Assembly (NCBI RefSeq): GCF_043290135.1 | Contig: NC_134700.1 | Span: 237,244,088-237,308,087 of the forward strand | Source of the DNA: Rhipicephalus microplus | Taxonomy: Eukaryota; Arthropoda; Arachnida; Ixodida; Ixodidae | Direction: 5' to 3' | Length of the DNA: 64,000 nt | Shown here: piece by piece, positions 28,035 to 42,200 of the stretch | Layout: each line of letters starts with the position of its first letter | Position numbering within the stretch: position 1 is the stretch's first letter | Program-made: the position numbers and the translations under genes | Notes under the pieces: model-generated | What the model saw: only the letters and a program-made list of their open reading frames with translations | Database searches by the model: none | Told to the model about the DNA's origin: nothing

Positions 28035-29126
28035 TATTATCCACACAGCCTAACCTCACTACGCCACCCCACAGCCGCTGTCGATTCCTCCGTCAGGCTA
28101 TTCGGGGTCTTGTGGTACGATGATACTCTTTTTACTTTTTCGTCAGAAATGCTATCCACTTTATCAGTTGTGTTAGACCTCGTGTCGTCGGTACGCTCTT
28201 TTCTAGGATGAGTATGCATCAGTTTCAGCTCACCCATAGCCCTATCAGTCCTGTTCGAACATAAATCTGCGTAGGCCGAAAAATACTTACTTCACTTTAA
28301 TGAAAATTATACACTATAGTGCAAGTCTTCATCAAAATAGAAAGCATAGAGCCTGTTGAAGAAAGGACTAGCAGCCACGCCCATGGCCAAGCCCACCCGA
28401 TTGATCTCTTTTGTATTCCGAATGCCGGTCTAATCCCCTAATGATGAAAGTGACTATCTTCATCGTTCATTCAATATTTAACAGAGCCAATCCTTTTGCG
28501 CATTCTCATCCAAAATGCTTGCAGGATCCTATAAAACGTCATGGGCGCCATGTTATGAACGGCAGCTGCAGTTACGTCTTCGGTTGCTGTCCTGTGGCCA
28601 CATGCATTTGCTGACGTTGACATCGTGGTTGCATTTTTGACAGTTGGTATTGTGTAACTCGAGGTGTACTGACGCGCTGCAGAGGTTTTTTAGATAGAAC
28701 CGAATATCTACGGAAATATGACAAAGCGAATATGGGTCTTGCTGTAATGTCTGCGTTTGTTTTGTAACCACTCGTTACTTTTGTTAACATTCGCTTTGCA
28801 TGAATGCAGCCTCATTTACGAGATACAAGCTAGCGCCACTTAAACCACTTCAGTTCAAAAAATGACGTCTGTCAACTTGAAATACGAAACTTCGTTCTGG
28901 GTAAAATGAACTGATTTCGTCGAATGCGGGGCACTGATTTTTTTTTTTATTTTCCACCGCCCCGCGCCAGTGATTTCTCGGTGCGCGTTTGTGTGCTAGC
29001 TGCTTATCCCAGCGTATCGTCGTGACGGCATTAGGAAACTCGATTGCTCTTCAGTCGATGTAGATGGTTTATTGTTAGTGGCCCCCCTCTTCTTTCCGCG
29101 TGGAGAAGAGGAGATTCCTCCTTATC
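28035..29126. other. Flank between gypsy element and candidate promoter; nothing recognised
   Basis: A 66-codon hydrophilic frame at 28037-28237 (minus) has plausible composition (many Lys, Asp, Ser, Thr) but no homology I recognise and no promoter. The rest is AT-rich. Confidence 0.45.
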
Positions 29127-29158
29127 TATATAAGAATCCACGCTCCTAACCCAGTCAT
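29127..29158 (+). promoter_or_regulatory. Candidate TATA/initiator core promoter upstream of the ADAMTSL5-like gene
   Basis: TATATAAG at 29127-29134 is followed 25 bases later by CAGTCATT (initiator-like, 29152). This is the normal metazoan spacing. The next 200 bases are CpG-rich compared with the flanks, and possible donor sites follow (for example gtaaga at 29397). The first coding exon at 33222 begins with an acceptor, so an upstream non-coding exon is required. Assigning it here is inference from strand and distance. Confidence 0.35.
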
Positions 29159-29396
29159 TCTCCGGCGCACTTCACCCTTCGCGTATGGCCGTGACGTTTT
29201 CCGCGTTGACCGTGTTTGCGCTGGGCAAACAGCGGCGACGGATATTTGCGCTGTCCTGAAATCGAAAAGTCAAGTGCCCGTGAGAGTTTCCCGGGTGTTG
29301 CTCGCAAGCCAGTTCCCGCCGTGTGCGCTTACGCTTCTGCGTCTAGGGACATGTATAGCTTATTTTTTCCTCAATCTTCCCCATTTTCTGAGCGCA

Positions 29397-32300
29397 GTAA
29401 GAGTTGAAGAACGACTGGCTTCCTCGCCTCGCTTCTTTGGGCTCCCTTCTCTCGTTCCCCTCTGATATATGACATAGTTCTGCGCTCCAAGAGGACAAAA
29501 GTATTTCGTAGAAAATCCAATTAGATTCTACAGGGTCTCCGTGATCCTCGTTATTGTCAGCGCGGAGGAAAAAAGGCTGCTAGTAATAGCGAGCGACCAC
29601 ATTTCAGTCGACGACACGGGCCTCAACTGGGGTTGGTGTAAAGTAAAAAAAATGCAAAACACATTTGCCGAGTTTGCTTAATATTTTAAGGAGTGAGTGC
29701 TGTGGGTCCTGCTGTCAACGATCTTATTTGACGTTGGCGTTTCTACGATAATGATCATTACAACGTAAAGCCATAAGTGTACAGCTCAAGGGTTGTGCGA
29801 ACAGAGGGAGAAGAGGGTTCCATGTTAGTGCAGTCAATTTGCAAGTTACAGATGCATTACGATGTCAATAATGGCAAGATGTCCAAAATTAAATTTTCTC
29901 ACCCAATTCTCGGTTTATTGTTTCGATTGCAATTACACAAATTTTTTGAGCGCCGCTTAAACTAAGCGCAACATGAGCGAAATAATTTAAAACTCGGAAA
30001 GAAACTACCAGTGTTATTAGATAAAAATTGACAAACAGGAGTATGAAAGGTACCCTGATTAATAACCACCAATATAGGCTCACCTGAAGAAACGTGCACG
30101 CCATTTCTGTACTTGCTCAACAAGCTAAGTTGATTAATAGACGTTATAAAATTTATGCATTCGCCCACAACCCGGTGCTTATCACAAAACGCTTTCAAAA
30201 CATGCCTTGCAAAGGGTAATAGTCACCGGCCTAGTTTTTTTTTTTTTTAATTTAGCTCAGTAGACTTCGTTTTGTTATTCAGCAGTAAGTTCTATGTCGG
30301 GGGTGTTTATTTAACAACCATCTGAACACTAGACAAAATATAAATCTGGTCCCCATTTTTCACCTGATTTTGGAAGTACTTCGTGCATATGCGGTCAACG
30401 CGGGAAAAAAATCTGCTTTTTAGCGCGAGCTTGCTTAAGAAATATCTTCGTAGTATGACATCTAACACGTGTTCGAGGTATCTTATCATTGACATGGTCA
30501 TCTGATATAGTGCCATTTAAAGGCGCCAATGATATTAAGTGTCGACCTGGTGGTGGTAGGAGGTGCTAATTTTGCCACAAGCTGGCTGACCTGGGTGGCA
30601 ATCGCTCCGCCTGAGCGACTTTCTATGTAGTTCGGCTCACGATACATCAACGCTTTTTTGTATGTGTGTGTGTGTGTGTTACATCAATTTATAGAGCATT
30701 TATATATTGTTACTTATTCGAAGCTTCACAATGGTAGTCACTTGATAGAATATGCGTGAATGTACACATTAAAAGGCTCAGAAGAAATTACGCCGTGAAC
30801 TGGGACATTACTTCAGCCATAACGCGCAACGTTCATTCACACCGTTGACACACGTCCGAGTTCTCGTTGATACGTACGTACCGCTGCTTCTCTGGTAACT
30901 CGTATCTGCATATCTGTGACCTCGGGCATCGCCTCTATAAATGGAGCGCCGTGGGCATTGTAGATGTAGTTTCGACATGTGGTCTAACTCCCAATTATGG
31001 CTTTGCAGCTACGTCAACGTTGCATCGTAAATGCGACATACGATTTCGTAGTCGCTTCCTGTTCTTTATCAGCGTAGTATTTTACCTGGTCGTATTGCAT
31101 TCCCTTTCGTGGCGCTGTTTCCTTTCTGTAATTTCTTCTAGGGAGGAAGATGGTTAGATTAACTAGAACACGCTGCTAGTTCTAGTTAACGTGTTGCTTA
31201 TGAAGAGAAATCAGCCCTTGAAATTCCAGATGTTTCGTTCAAGATGGTTAGATGGCCCTCTGGAGACCACGAGAAAACATTTACATATGTACAAAGAACT
31301 TCTATTTGGCCTCACTTGGCGGCGACGAAAATAGCAGTCGCTAGCGGATGGTCTGCATTTAACAGGAATGCTTCCCTGAAATGGTACTGTGACTCCAATT
31401 AGGTGCACCACCATAATCAGGGTCGCATTACCCATTAATTGTACGCAGGTTTGTTTAGCTTGGCGCGAATTTTCGTCATTTGCTGGTTCTGTTCCAAAAA
31501 TGCTGTCGGATTACAATTATTTTTTTTTTGTCTCGGGTTACTTTCTTCTTACTTTTTCAACCTCACTAAGTCACCTGCGTCTACTGCTACGTATTCTCTC
31601 AGGGCGCAACATGAATTCTGGTTGCTACAAAAAGTGGAAACGTTTTCGAGCCAGGCTAAAGATTACGGCCCTGTTTATTGCTCTGTCGACGCCTCCCCAA
31701 CGCAGAGGCGGAAATCTCAGGTTGTAGTAATTGTCCTTATCTGAAATTTAGTTGCCAGCTTGTTGAAAAATTATGTTGCTAAACAACCAAGAGTATACGA
31801 TTTGACGCTTCAAAACTTTTTATGACATATGAAAAGTGGTATGAATACAAACTTTTAATTTGCAACACACGGTATTATAAACAAATCAGCATCATAATAA
31901 TCATGACCACAGTCATGAACATGATTATGGATTTTCATTATTCGTAAGATTGCCCAAACCAGACTCTAGCTGATCTAACCATGAATGATTGGCGCTCAGG
32001 GCATTCGTGAAGAAAAGTCATCGCGGAATGCGCCCGGAACTAAATTTGTGCGACTTTTCAAGTTGTGTTACGAACAGATTGCTGTTCAGGCATCGCTATG
32101 TTCACTATATTTGTTCATGGACAACCATTATTTAATTATTCTCACTTGTCTTGCTTGAGAAGGGAGAATCGTAATATTGTCAACTGTGGGTTGTCACAGT
32201 AACTTACGACAATAAACAGTGCTGTGTTAATTTCCCGCTCTATAGTTACGGGGCTGTTGTACGTTGCCTTTTCATCTTGACGTACTTGAGTTAACTACAG

Positions 32301-33221
32301 TCTTAGTTACAACAGCAGCCTCGTTGAAAATGAAATCAAGATCACATGTTCTTAATTATATTTGAACAAGTCTCCCATCAAGCAAGCCAGAACGCATTTC
32401 CTGCATTATTGCATAGTCGGCGTCTTTCTCATCATTCCTCCATACTAGGTGGCCCCCTGTCAAAAAACATCACCTCAGTGCCCGTAGTAGAAGGCAACTT
32501 GACGCATCAGAAGCTACGATAAACACGAGTCAACAGCTAGGTTTTTGCGAGAACTCTTTTTTTTTTTTTTTGGGTTGAACCTGGAATGTGGGCACATATT
32601 TTACAATCATGACGAGTATGCAGGATTGAATAGCAAGCCTAAATTGGAGTTAGAAAGCTTAGTAGTTTAGTGTCAGCGGTTTACATCCTTCAGCAAGTCG
32701 GCGCCTCTGATAACCGGAAGCCAGCTTGCTGCAAGAGTTTCAACACGCTTGTACATTATCTTCCTTATCTGCGTCTCAGTGCCGCTCATGCTACAAAACT
32801 CATTGTTGTAGGACAGAAAAGCTTAAATAGCCGAAAGTCATATCTTAAAAGCCTGAAGTCGTAAACAATGTTTCAAACACGTTTGCCTTTTCTAGATATC
32901 TCGAATTCAAGCCCTGCAAGGTCTGCAGGAGCCCTGCAAGGGCAGTCAACCACACAGACTCGCTCAATTTCAGCGCTGGTCATGCTCGTCTTCTTTCACG
33001 GGCGCGAGTAATGTGATAGAGTGGATGCCCCCGTAGCGGCATCTGCTCCCTTATATGACTAACATACTTTTAGACTGTCTGCGCGGCAAACATTAGCCTA
33101 AATAATGTTTAAAAACATTTCCAAAATGCTGACGTTGTACGCAGTTTTATTGAGAGAAAGTGTATTGGTCGCAAGACACTTTGTAAAGACGTAACAATGC
33201 TTCATTTTTGCTCTCACCCAG
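29397..33221 (+). other. Probable first intron of the ADAMTSL5-like gene; no recognised exon
   Basis: AT-rich sequence with short ORFs only. It contains a short TG run near 30,664-30,680, A and T runs, and a direct repeat of agccctgcaagg at about 32,913 and 32,931. A stretch around 31,602-31,723 is open and flanked by a CAG, but the donor-like site after it is weak (gttgta). Nothing here is supported as a gene. Confidence 0.4.
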
Positions 33222-33292
33222 GCGCAATGAGGACGCCGTGGTCACCATCGTTACTTCTAGCCTGGTTAACGATCGGCCAGCAACAATTCTCG
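33222..33292 (+). CDS. ADAMTSL5: ADAMTSL5-like exon 1 of coding sequence: signal peptide
   Basis: A 71-nt exon bounded by a pyrimidine-rich acceptor (ctctcacccag) and a strong donor (gtaagt). ATG at 33227-33229 has a purine at -3. It opens 22 codons beginning MRTPWSPSLLLAWLTIG, a typical signal peptide with hydrophobic core LLLAWLTIG followed by glutamines. The exon ends exactly on a codon boundary, matching the phase-0 start of the TSR exon at 34858. The acceptor in front implies at least one upstream non-coding exon. A second frame through the same exon is also open but ends in a phase that does not fit the next exon. Confidence 0.65.
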
Positions 33293-36200
33293 GTAAGTTG
33301 CAGGTGAACCCAAGTGGGGCTTTTTTTTTTCTACACTGATTGCACACACTCTGTATCTTGATCGCCTCTAGGAAAACATCGCTATATGACGATGAAGAAA
33401 TATTCTAGAACACATTTGCGGCATCTCTAGGAGTTTACACATGCCTCGAATTCCCAAGTTCTTACAAGTCAGTACCCCACGTGGTACTCATAGCGACCAG
33501 AAAAATTGCTCGTAAGGTCCCTCATCTATTGTTTCACTTTCTTTTTTGGCGAATCACTTAATTCACAGTGGTTTACCAACGCACCCACTCTGTGGAAATG
33601 CCGCTAGTGTGAACGTTTGTACCGAACCACCGAGTGTACCACAACCAAATCTAACTTCGGCCCCGATTCACCGCAGCATGAGCACAAGTTTTTAGCACAA
33701 TGCGTATAATTGAATATCTGTAACGATGCGGAAGTTTTTCTTTTTAGGAGGTACATGTGGGTAACATACATCTTGGTATTTGTCGACGTCTTCGGCACCA
33801 CATTACAAATCTGATCTTCTCAGTCGATAGTAGCGTATTCTGTTGCATACTCTATTCTTGCCGACGTTCATTTCTTACGTCTAGTGGCTGCCGTGCTGAT
33901 TGTAAGAAGTATCGGAAGCCCCCAAGATCATTACGTAATCATTCAATCAACTTCTAGACAACTCAATGAACTTGGAGTCAATGATGTGGGAAAACTACAA
34001 ATGTTTATTGTTGCGCTTATGTGTCCTTTTCTGTCCAAGCTTCTCTAACTGTGCCGTCTCAAACATCAACTACAGTGATACTCTGTTTTTCGTTTGAGAG
34101 CCCGTTAGGGAACCTTTGATGGTCAGGGTTAACTAAGTCCTGCCACGCAATGAGATAATGGACGTGGTAGGTTAAAACGCAATTAACTTACCGTAAACGA
34201 ACAGTTTCCAGACGCCTCTATAATCGGGGACAACTCATGCTGGCAGCATTCGAAGGCTAAGCAGGTGGGATTCCCGCACATTTATGTTACTTCACCAGCA
34301 GTGCTCTTCTCCTGAATATGATTTTGTTTCATTGTGGTTTTGCTTGCTCCTTGAGTCAACGCGTTTAGAACATACCAGCAAAATGAAAACGGCAAAGGGA
34401 CCTTCATATTGCTCAGTGTGAATGTTATTGTTAGATTCTGAGCGTTTTTTTTTTTTGGAAAATGGAACGGCGAGTTTGTGGCCGCACGTAGACAGACATA
34501 CTTTCAGAACGACTCTGTGCGGATAACAGGCACAAGGGAAACGTGGGCACTGTCTGGGAAATGCATAAAACACATACCTCTCAATTTATCCGCTTTGTTT
34601 TACGTGCGACTCGCTACAATTCTTTAAAACTTCGTGATAGGAGAAGCGGCACTTCTTTAAGATAGGTAAACAAAAAACTAATAAAATGAGGTACTAGTTC
34701 TTGACGCGAAGCCTTACATAAGTTTCGGTTTGGTAGCTGCTTTAACGCTGCCTTTAAAAGTGGTCCTCGAGTGCAGCACGTGAGACAACTCCAAAATATT
34801 TCTACTTGACAAGCTCAGAGAGGCCAATCAAAACAATTTTTCGGCACTTCAACGCAGATGTGCAGAGCCAGGACAAGCTCATCTTCATCTCATCAAGCGT
34901 GGTCTGACTGGAATTTCTGGTCACCATGCAGTCGAACTTGCGGAGGTGGCGTAACTACCAGGGCCCGGCCTTGTATTGCAAGGTAATGTTGAGACGGTGC
35001 CTCACGCAAGATGAGGAATTGAAGAAAACACTTGTATGTTTGGTTATTTCTACACTACGAAGCAGATAGTTCATTCGCCAACTGGAACGCGCCTGCATAA
35101 GCGACTTTCAAGACAGGCGCGGTATCACTGTGGTTCGTCTCTTAATTAGAGAATCATTGCACGCAAGCCGTGCTACGTTACAATGTAGAGAAGACGTGGT
35201 TAGAAATACCAAAATAGGTTTTTTTTTTCAAACCGAGGTGATCTGTTTGATGAAGAGGCGTTACCCAAAGGCGCTATATTTTTTTGGACTGAAAATATCT
35301 GGCGCTGATCACCTTCAAATTAGTGACGCGCTGTTTTAAATTGCGAGTAGTTGCGCACTTTTGATAAATAATCGAGACATAATTGTTTATCATTCGCTTT
35401 ACTATATCTTCTATGTTCATACAGCGTAACTGATCATGTCAAACCCTGTCCTGAATAATATTTAACTTTAAAAAAAAAAATAAGTTTTAAATCAAACATT
35501 AGGCCCAAGCTGCATGATGGAATCAGTTTGAAGCGAGCCATGCGGCAGAATTTGGCCATACTCTGCTTTTAGTAGCATCACGTCTGCTGAAAATTGCTAA
35601 CGCTTGGTCCTCATATCAGCTGAACAAATTATTCGACGTTTCTCGCATGTTTTTCGAGGCCATATTTCTTACCTGCGTTTCTTTGCAGGAGCTCACTCAC
35701 AGCGACGAATTCTCATTACGCAAATTGTACCGGGACGTTATGGGAGCACAAACTCTGCAACACTGAGGTATGCTACTCAATTTGTGCGTGCAACTAAATA
35801 CTTAACATTCAGGGTTCACTATCCCAGTGCTTGAATTTATATCTAGTCGGAAATTTCGTGGCTACGGCTTTAGACTGCCAACTAAATGCGGTGCCAAATC
35901 TCTTTCGCACCATTCATTGTGCGTTCACTCAGACTCAATTTGTATTTTTCGTTTCGGGCTGAGTCTTCGCATTTGTGTGAACATCGCCGTGCATTTCAGA
36001 AATGCCCTCCGGGCAGCGAGGATTTCACCGACGTCCAGTGTTCTGCCTTCAACAACCGATTGATGGGCAATGGACGGCGAGTTGCCAAGTGGTTTGCAGA
36101 AGAACGCCACACACCTAGTAAGGAGTGGTCATGCGCATTGATTTATCATTACCTTTTCTGTATGTACAATTTCACTTCTGCGGCTCGAAAGCTTGCCATT

Positions 36201-39200
36201 TGCATTTGTGTTAACAATAGTGCTTTACGCAAATGGTCACACATTCTCACGCCTAAAATTGAAGTGTCAAATATTGCAGCTGGGTTCTTCTTTTTTGAGC
36301 TGCTAGGATTGTGTAACTGCGTAGGCTGGTGTCTTTAGCATAAGTGCTGAAAACGCAAGCCTTAAGCGCTTATGCTGAAAGCTTCTTCCTTGCTTACTTA
36401 TCGTGGCTACTCATCTACTTCAGATTATCTACGTATCCATTTATCTACTTCGTTACTTATGTTTGCTTGGGGAAAAGCAATCCATAAAATGTGTCAAAAA
36501 ATGTGCAATGAAGACGGGCAGCCTCAACATCGAATATTCTGCACATGAACACTAACCTACCGGATGTAAACAAATATATACAGTTGCATGTGACGGTGCA
36601 AATACTTTGAATAGTCCACAAAATGTTCATTCTGTTAGATTGAAAGATTTTTGCTCATTATACGGTTCCGTCAAACGGGTGTACTGCAACGTGAGAACTT
36701 GTTTATGTGGAACGAGTAGAAATGATCAACACGTTTTTCACATCTTTCTTTGACGCCTGGGCCAACAACTGCTCCCTGTTCCTGTATACTTGAGTTCTTT
36801 TCTCGAGGGATGTTTTTAGATATATTCTTCTTAAGGTATGATTCGTTGGGGCATTGAGCTATGATATTATACTTGGCCCTAGCCAAGTATTGCATCAGTG
36901 AGACAACGTGTACTGTGGGCTTGCGAATCGAATGTCTCAAGGTCATCTTCCAGTTTTCGAATTTCTACGACGGACTCGTAAAATGTCTTATGTCACGCTA
37001 AAGAAAAAAAGCCGGTTTCTGCGACATTCCGGACGAATACAAGCATTCATTCCACAAGATTTGTTTTTAACCTTTGCAGAACGAAATCCGTGTGAACTAA
37101 GGTGTAGATCGCAAGATTCTACAATGATCTTCAGTTTTGGAAAGATGGCGGATGGCACTTCGTGCGGCTATTCCAAGACATGCGTCAACGGGAGGTGTAA
37201 GGTGAGCTTTAGTAATGCAGTAATGGTGAACGCTGTTCTTCGTTTTGTGAATGGCGCTTTACATTCCTTGTCAATCCTGTTATTGCTACCACTTGCTCTG
37301 AAGCGACGTTTTTTCGTTTTTGTGTGCGTGTGTGATCTATGCATCTTTTTGCTAGTATATTCACCTGCTGTATTTTGTTTTATACATTTTATTGTTTCCG
37401 GTGTTTTACGTGCTGCCAATACTGTTCAAGTCAAATCGCATATTCGTTGTACAGACTTTTTTCTTCTTTCAAAGTGTATAGACAGTTCGTTTTCTTTTTT
37501 GTGCAAGATGTACCTGTTGTGCAGCCCACTCCTGCTTACTTATTTATTTACTAAATTATTTATTTATTAATATATAACAATTCATAGTTGTAATTGGCCC
37601 GAACGAGTGAGTATATATTCCATGCCGAAGTGCATAGTCTGTCGTAAACTATGTCCAGCCTTCTCTCACAGAAGGCTTATCAGTTTAGATGGCAGGACCT
37701 CCTATCAATATAACTTTAATTGTAGACCTTCGCAGATTAGTCTAACAGGAAAAAGATCAATATAATAACACTTTGTTAATACTTCAAGCGAAAATAGAGA
37801 CCATTTGTATCGTGTTCTTACAGTGATATTGCGCTATCTGTGTTTTCTAATCTTCAAATAGAAAAACCAGTCATAACCATCTTGCAAGTTTGCTTTTGCC
37901 CCTTTTTCCCAAGGAACCTCATCAAGGAAGGTTCCTAAATACTTTCTTTTGGGATGTCATGTGTCATTGATGTTCCCGCTTATAGAATTAGCGCGCTTAG
38001 GTTCTCTGTGCAAGCACTTCGTGCAACAGAAAGCGAGTACCTAAGTGGTCATCAAAAGCGGCAGGTTCCCATTACAAAAGCGAGACAAGTGTACTGCAGG
38101 GCAGGACCGGACTGGGCTGATGAATAAGCGCTTGACTGGCTAGACGGGTTTTGAATGGTAACTGCAGCTCAACTAGCACTCTTTATATTTAAAATGTATT
38201 AAAACGTGTTATTGAATATTCTTCTATTCAACGAACTTATTTTTCCTGCTTCTTTCTTGTCACACTAAAACCGAGAAAACGTGATAGATATTGCAGTAAA
38301 CCGTGCTCCTTCAATGAAAAGTAGAAATATTCTTCGCACGTTCCTGTTGAAGCAATTTTAATTCCATGTGTTCGCTATAACACAAGCATGACTGACAGCC
38401 ATTTTCTAGTAACAATGTGGGATTCCTTTTTAAATGCGCGACATAAGTCGTTGGAATGTTTAAGATCCAGACCAAGATTTAAAGAAGTAAACGTGTGAAG
38501 GCTTTTCTCTGTTACACAAAATATTTATGAAAAGTAAGTGTTGCCAAGAATAATATATGACGTTATTCGTACTAATTGTTTTAATGTGATGATACAAATT
38601 CTCTTCCAAGTCATGCACGACTTAGTGCAGGCTTGGCCATTTTGTTACATTAAGAGTAGCTATTCGTCGCACTTGCGCCAACTTGCACAGCCACTGCATT
38701 CAGCAGCAACCCTAACACTACTACTGTATTTGCTATAACTACTAAGAAAGAGAGAGATAAAGAAATAGAAAAGTCAGAGGAGTTAACTAGACGAGCATCT
38801 AGTTTGTTACACCTACAAAATACAAATATTCACATTGGTGTAAACCTGCTCGGTCCATTTGGTATTACACGAATTTCAAGCAGAAAACATTGCTGTTTTG
38901 ATTATGATGTAACGATGAACTCAAGGGAACAGGTACGTTGTTCAATCACCTAACAATACGCAATCTTGCAGGACGTGGGATGTGATGGTATCATAGAATC
39001 AGGAGTACGTATGGACGAGTGTGGCGTTTGTGGAGGCAGGAATTTAACATGCGTTCAGGTGCAGCAGATGTCTTCTACGCAAGGTGAGTTTCACGACAGG
39101 TGACCTAATGCACTTGCGAAAGGCATGCAAAGATGCACGGCACAAATTGGTTCGGTACTCTTGCGAAACTCGGCATGTATGAATTTTTGGTGTATTTGTG

Positions 39201-42200
39201 TATGAGAAAGTTGATCGAGTGTTACTTATTGCTGTCATGTTCTGCGCATTCGATCACCATTAGGCATTTATCTACACTACATGAACTCTAACAGCAGGAG
39301 GTGGCTTTGTTTGTCTACTTTTATGCTATTGTATTCATAGTAAATGCGACAATTCTGCAAGTTCCGTGCGTTTAAACAACCAATAAAAAGCATTTCTAAA
39401 TCCGGCTTGGCCCTGCACTGATCAATTGTCAGGAGAAGTGCACTTTTCTGACTGTAAATCATTACTTTTTTTTAATAGCCATATTTCACGGGCGTACTCA
39501 TTCCATGCCACAGGTGGAAGGAGAGGAAAAAATTATTTGATTAGACTAATGATCACGTGTTGATTATTAAGACTACTAACCGAAACAGCACTACCGTAAA
39601 AATTGAAAAAAAACACTAATCAAGTTGAAGGCCGACAAACCTTTTTTAGGGAACTGTCGCCCCAGAACTATTCAGGAACATAGCGGAAACAAGTACTTTA
39701 TGCACGCTTTGCTGTTCAAGCGTTATATGGCGGCCTAGAGCTGTTTACTCGCACCATAGCGTGACGTTGCTTGGTAACGCGTAGTTGTGCCTTTTTTTCA
39801 GAGTTAATGGCTAGATCTCTATTGCTCAGGCAAGATCAAGGTCATATATATTATTGACAGTTGCACATCATATTTTCTTTCATCTTCTTCACACTTTTTT
39901 TTCCTAGGAGAACTGTACAAATACATGGCCGTGACTATCATTCCGCGTGGCGCCACTAACATTCGTGTTGAAGATGACAGCCACAATGTGCTGAGTACGT
40001 ACATTCAGCCCACCTCCTTGCCCTATTCTTTTTTTTTTCTTTATGCGTGTGCGCATCAACACTTCTTAAACTTCTGAATCAATATTTCTGTTCCTGGGCG
40101 GTGTGTTGCAGCTTTATGGGACCACTGGCCCAGCCGTTCGATATCGCCAAACAAAGGCATCAGCAACAAAACGATTCACTGGGAATCACGAAAACTGGAT
40201 GGCGGCACTTCGACCATTCTTGCCGGGGGTACGAGCTTCACCCACGAGATGGCCGAAAACGGCAGCGAAGCCCTCACAGCTGTTGGCCCCACAATGAAGG
40301 CGGTCACGCTCGCGGTAAGCAAATCGGGCAGGGCCCATTCGTTTCACATGGCGTTGCCTTAACGTTATCTGCCGTTTGAACAAGACAAGCGTATTCGTGT
40401 ATTGAGTGTGCACTTCGCACTTCTTTCCACTCATGCCTACGCGTAATGCATACAATGCTTAGCAGAACACCAGCATATGCAAACATCTCCGCGTGCAGCA
40501 CCGGACAAAAAAAACTGAGACAGGTGTCAAGTTTGTTTGTTTTTTTTAATCTTCGATAAGTATGTATGACTGTCAAGTCAGTTCTGCCGCGGAACATCGC
40601 AAGACAACGCAATAACTTATTACTTTGTAGTTGTAACAAAGCTTGAGGTCGTTTAACTTATTTGTTCTATGGCAGAAGCAGGTTCTTTTCCTTACCTAGG
40701 TGCAGTAACTTGCATGCATTTTATATTGGTATTGTGATCATTATATGTAGTGAAATGTGCATGCCAAAAATATCATCGCCTGTGTGAGCAAGTGCTGGCG
40801 TTAAGTTTTCAACACAAACAAGCTGATATTGAAGATTTGACATTTAGAAAGATTTCTTCGGTTCTCTTTAGACGGCGCTATTCTTTTGTTTTAGGAGTGT
40901 CGTTTAGACTGTTCTCTTTCATTCTTTCGTACATTTCTCTTCCCTGAGTAAAAGGCAGCACACTGTAGTTGCTCCTGGCCAACCTTCCCGTTTTTCTTCT
41001 ACCACTCTCTCTTTCTTCAGTTCATTTTTTTCCAGGGTGCCTAAGTTTAGCCACATTATTACAAGGATTTGTGCCATGAAGACCTGTCTTGAAGACCACC
41101 ACCTTTCTGTAGCAGTGACACTGCGTCATCATTTCTAATCCCAAGGTTGTCTTTCCTCGTTTGCAGGTATACATGGTTAAGAAGGCCAATTCCAGCGTTA
41201 GGTACCAGTACTGGGTTCCAAAGGAAGACAATATGTTGCAGAGTAACGTGGTGGAGCCACCGAGTTATCTTGTTCAGAGAGCCGAAGCTACAACGGAGCC
41301 TCTTGCTACGGTACACCATTTCCGGAGGGCTCGGGTCCATGCAGAGCCACTCGAAAGCAACGCCATTCCGTTCATCACAGATGAAGCGGCAAACACCACT
41401 AGCACAGATGATGTCTCACAGACTCCCACAATCAGGCATAAAACAGCTAGTAAGTTCAGCCCCCTATTTTTCTCTTTATTGGCCTCTCTCCCGTTTCATA
41501 CTCACTTATCAAAAATTCTTCGGTGTAACCACAAGCTCGTTCTATTGCACATCTTCTCTCGTTATAATCTACAAGAGCTGGCAAACGGGGAATTATTTAC
41601 AGCAGCCAGAAAATTGACGGCACTTCAATGTAAACAAAACAGGATAACAGTGATGATCACTCCATGCCGGTAAAAATGCTCTCCGGCTGGATACACGCGC
41701 TCTTATCCCACTGCGTGTCTGCTCTTACTCTTTTCACCTTACTAAAGCAGAGAAAGTCATGTTTATGAGGTTTCGGACAGGTGTGGTCTTTCCACAGGCT
41801 GCAATATCATCGTTGAACTTGTCGCATTTACCAGGCGATACGCGTCAGTATTGTACTACTTCAGTGATGCAAGCAGATGCATACCACCTTATATGGACAT
41901 GTCAATGATTGCAGTCGGAACACTCCCGTCACCTCCGGCAAGCCGACCTTCGCTACAACGAAACGACCAGTAACACCGTTTCATACATTACAGCACATTC
42001 TTCAGCACTATACTTCCCTTTATACGCACTGAAGCGGCTGCATTTTAATGGAGGCGAAAACGCTGTGGGCCCATGTGCTCAAATTTGGCTGCACGTTAAA
42101 AAACCCCAGGTGGTTTTGCAATTTCCGGAGCCCTCTACCACGGCGTCTCTGATAAACATGTGGAGGTTTTGGCTCGTTAAACCCCACATATCAATCACTT

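Noticed and set aside
28037..28237. 66-codon hydrophilic minus-strand frame beside the gypsy LTR
   Set aside because: No family recognised, in-frame stops directly upstream, no splice or promoter evidence.
31584..31723. Exon-like open stretch after ctctcag in the putative first intron
   Set aside because: Two overlapping frames are equally open, the donor-like site (gttgta) is weak, and neither phase is needed by the signal-peptide exon.
37080..39083. Calling the host gene an ADAMTS protease
   Set aside because: No zinc-binding HExxHxxGxxH, disintegrin-like or propeptide exon was found upstream, and the first coding exon carries a signal peptide directly before the TSR.
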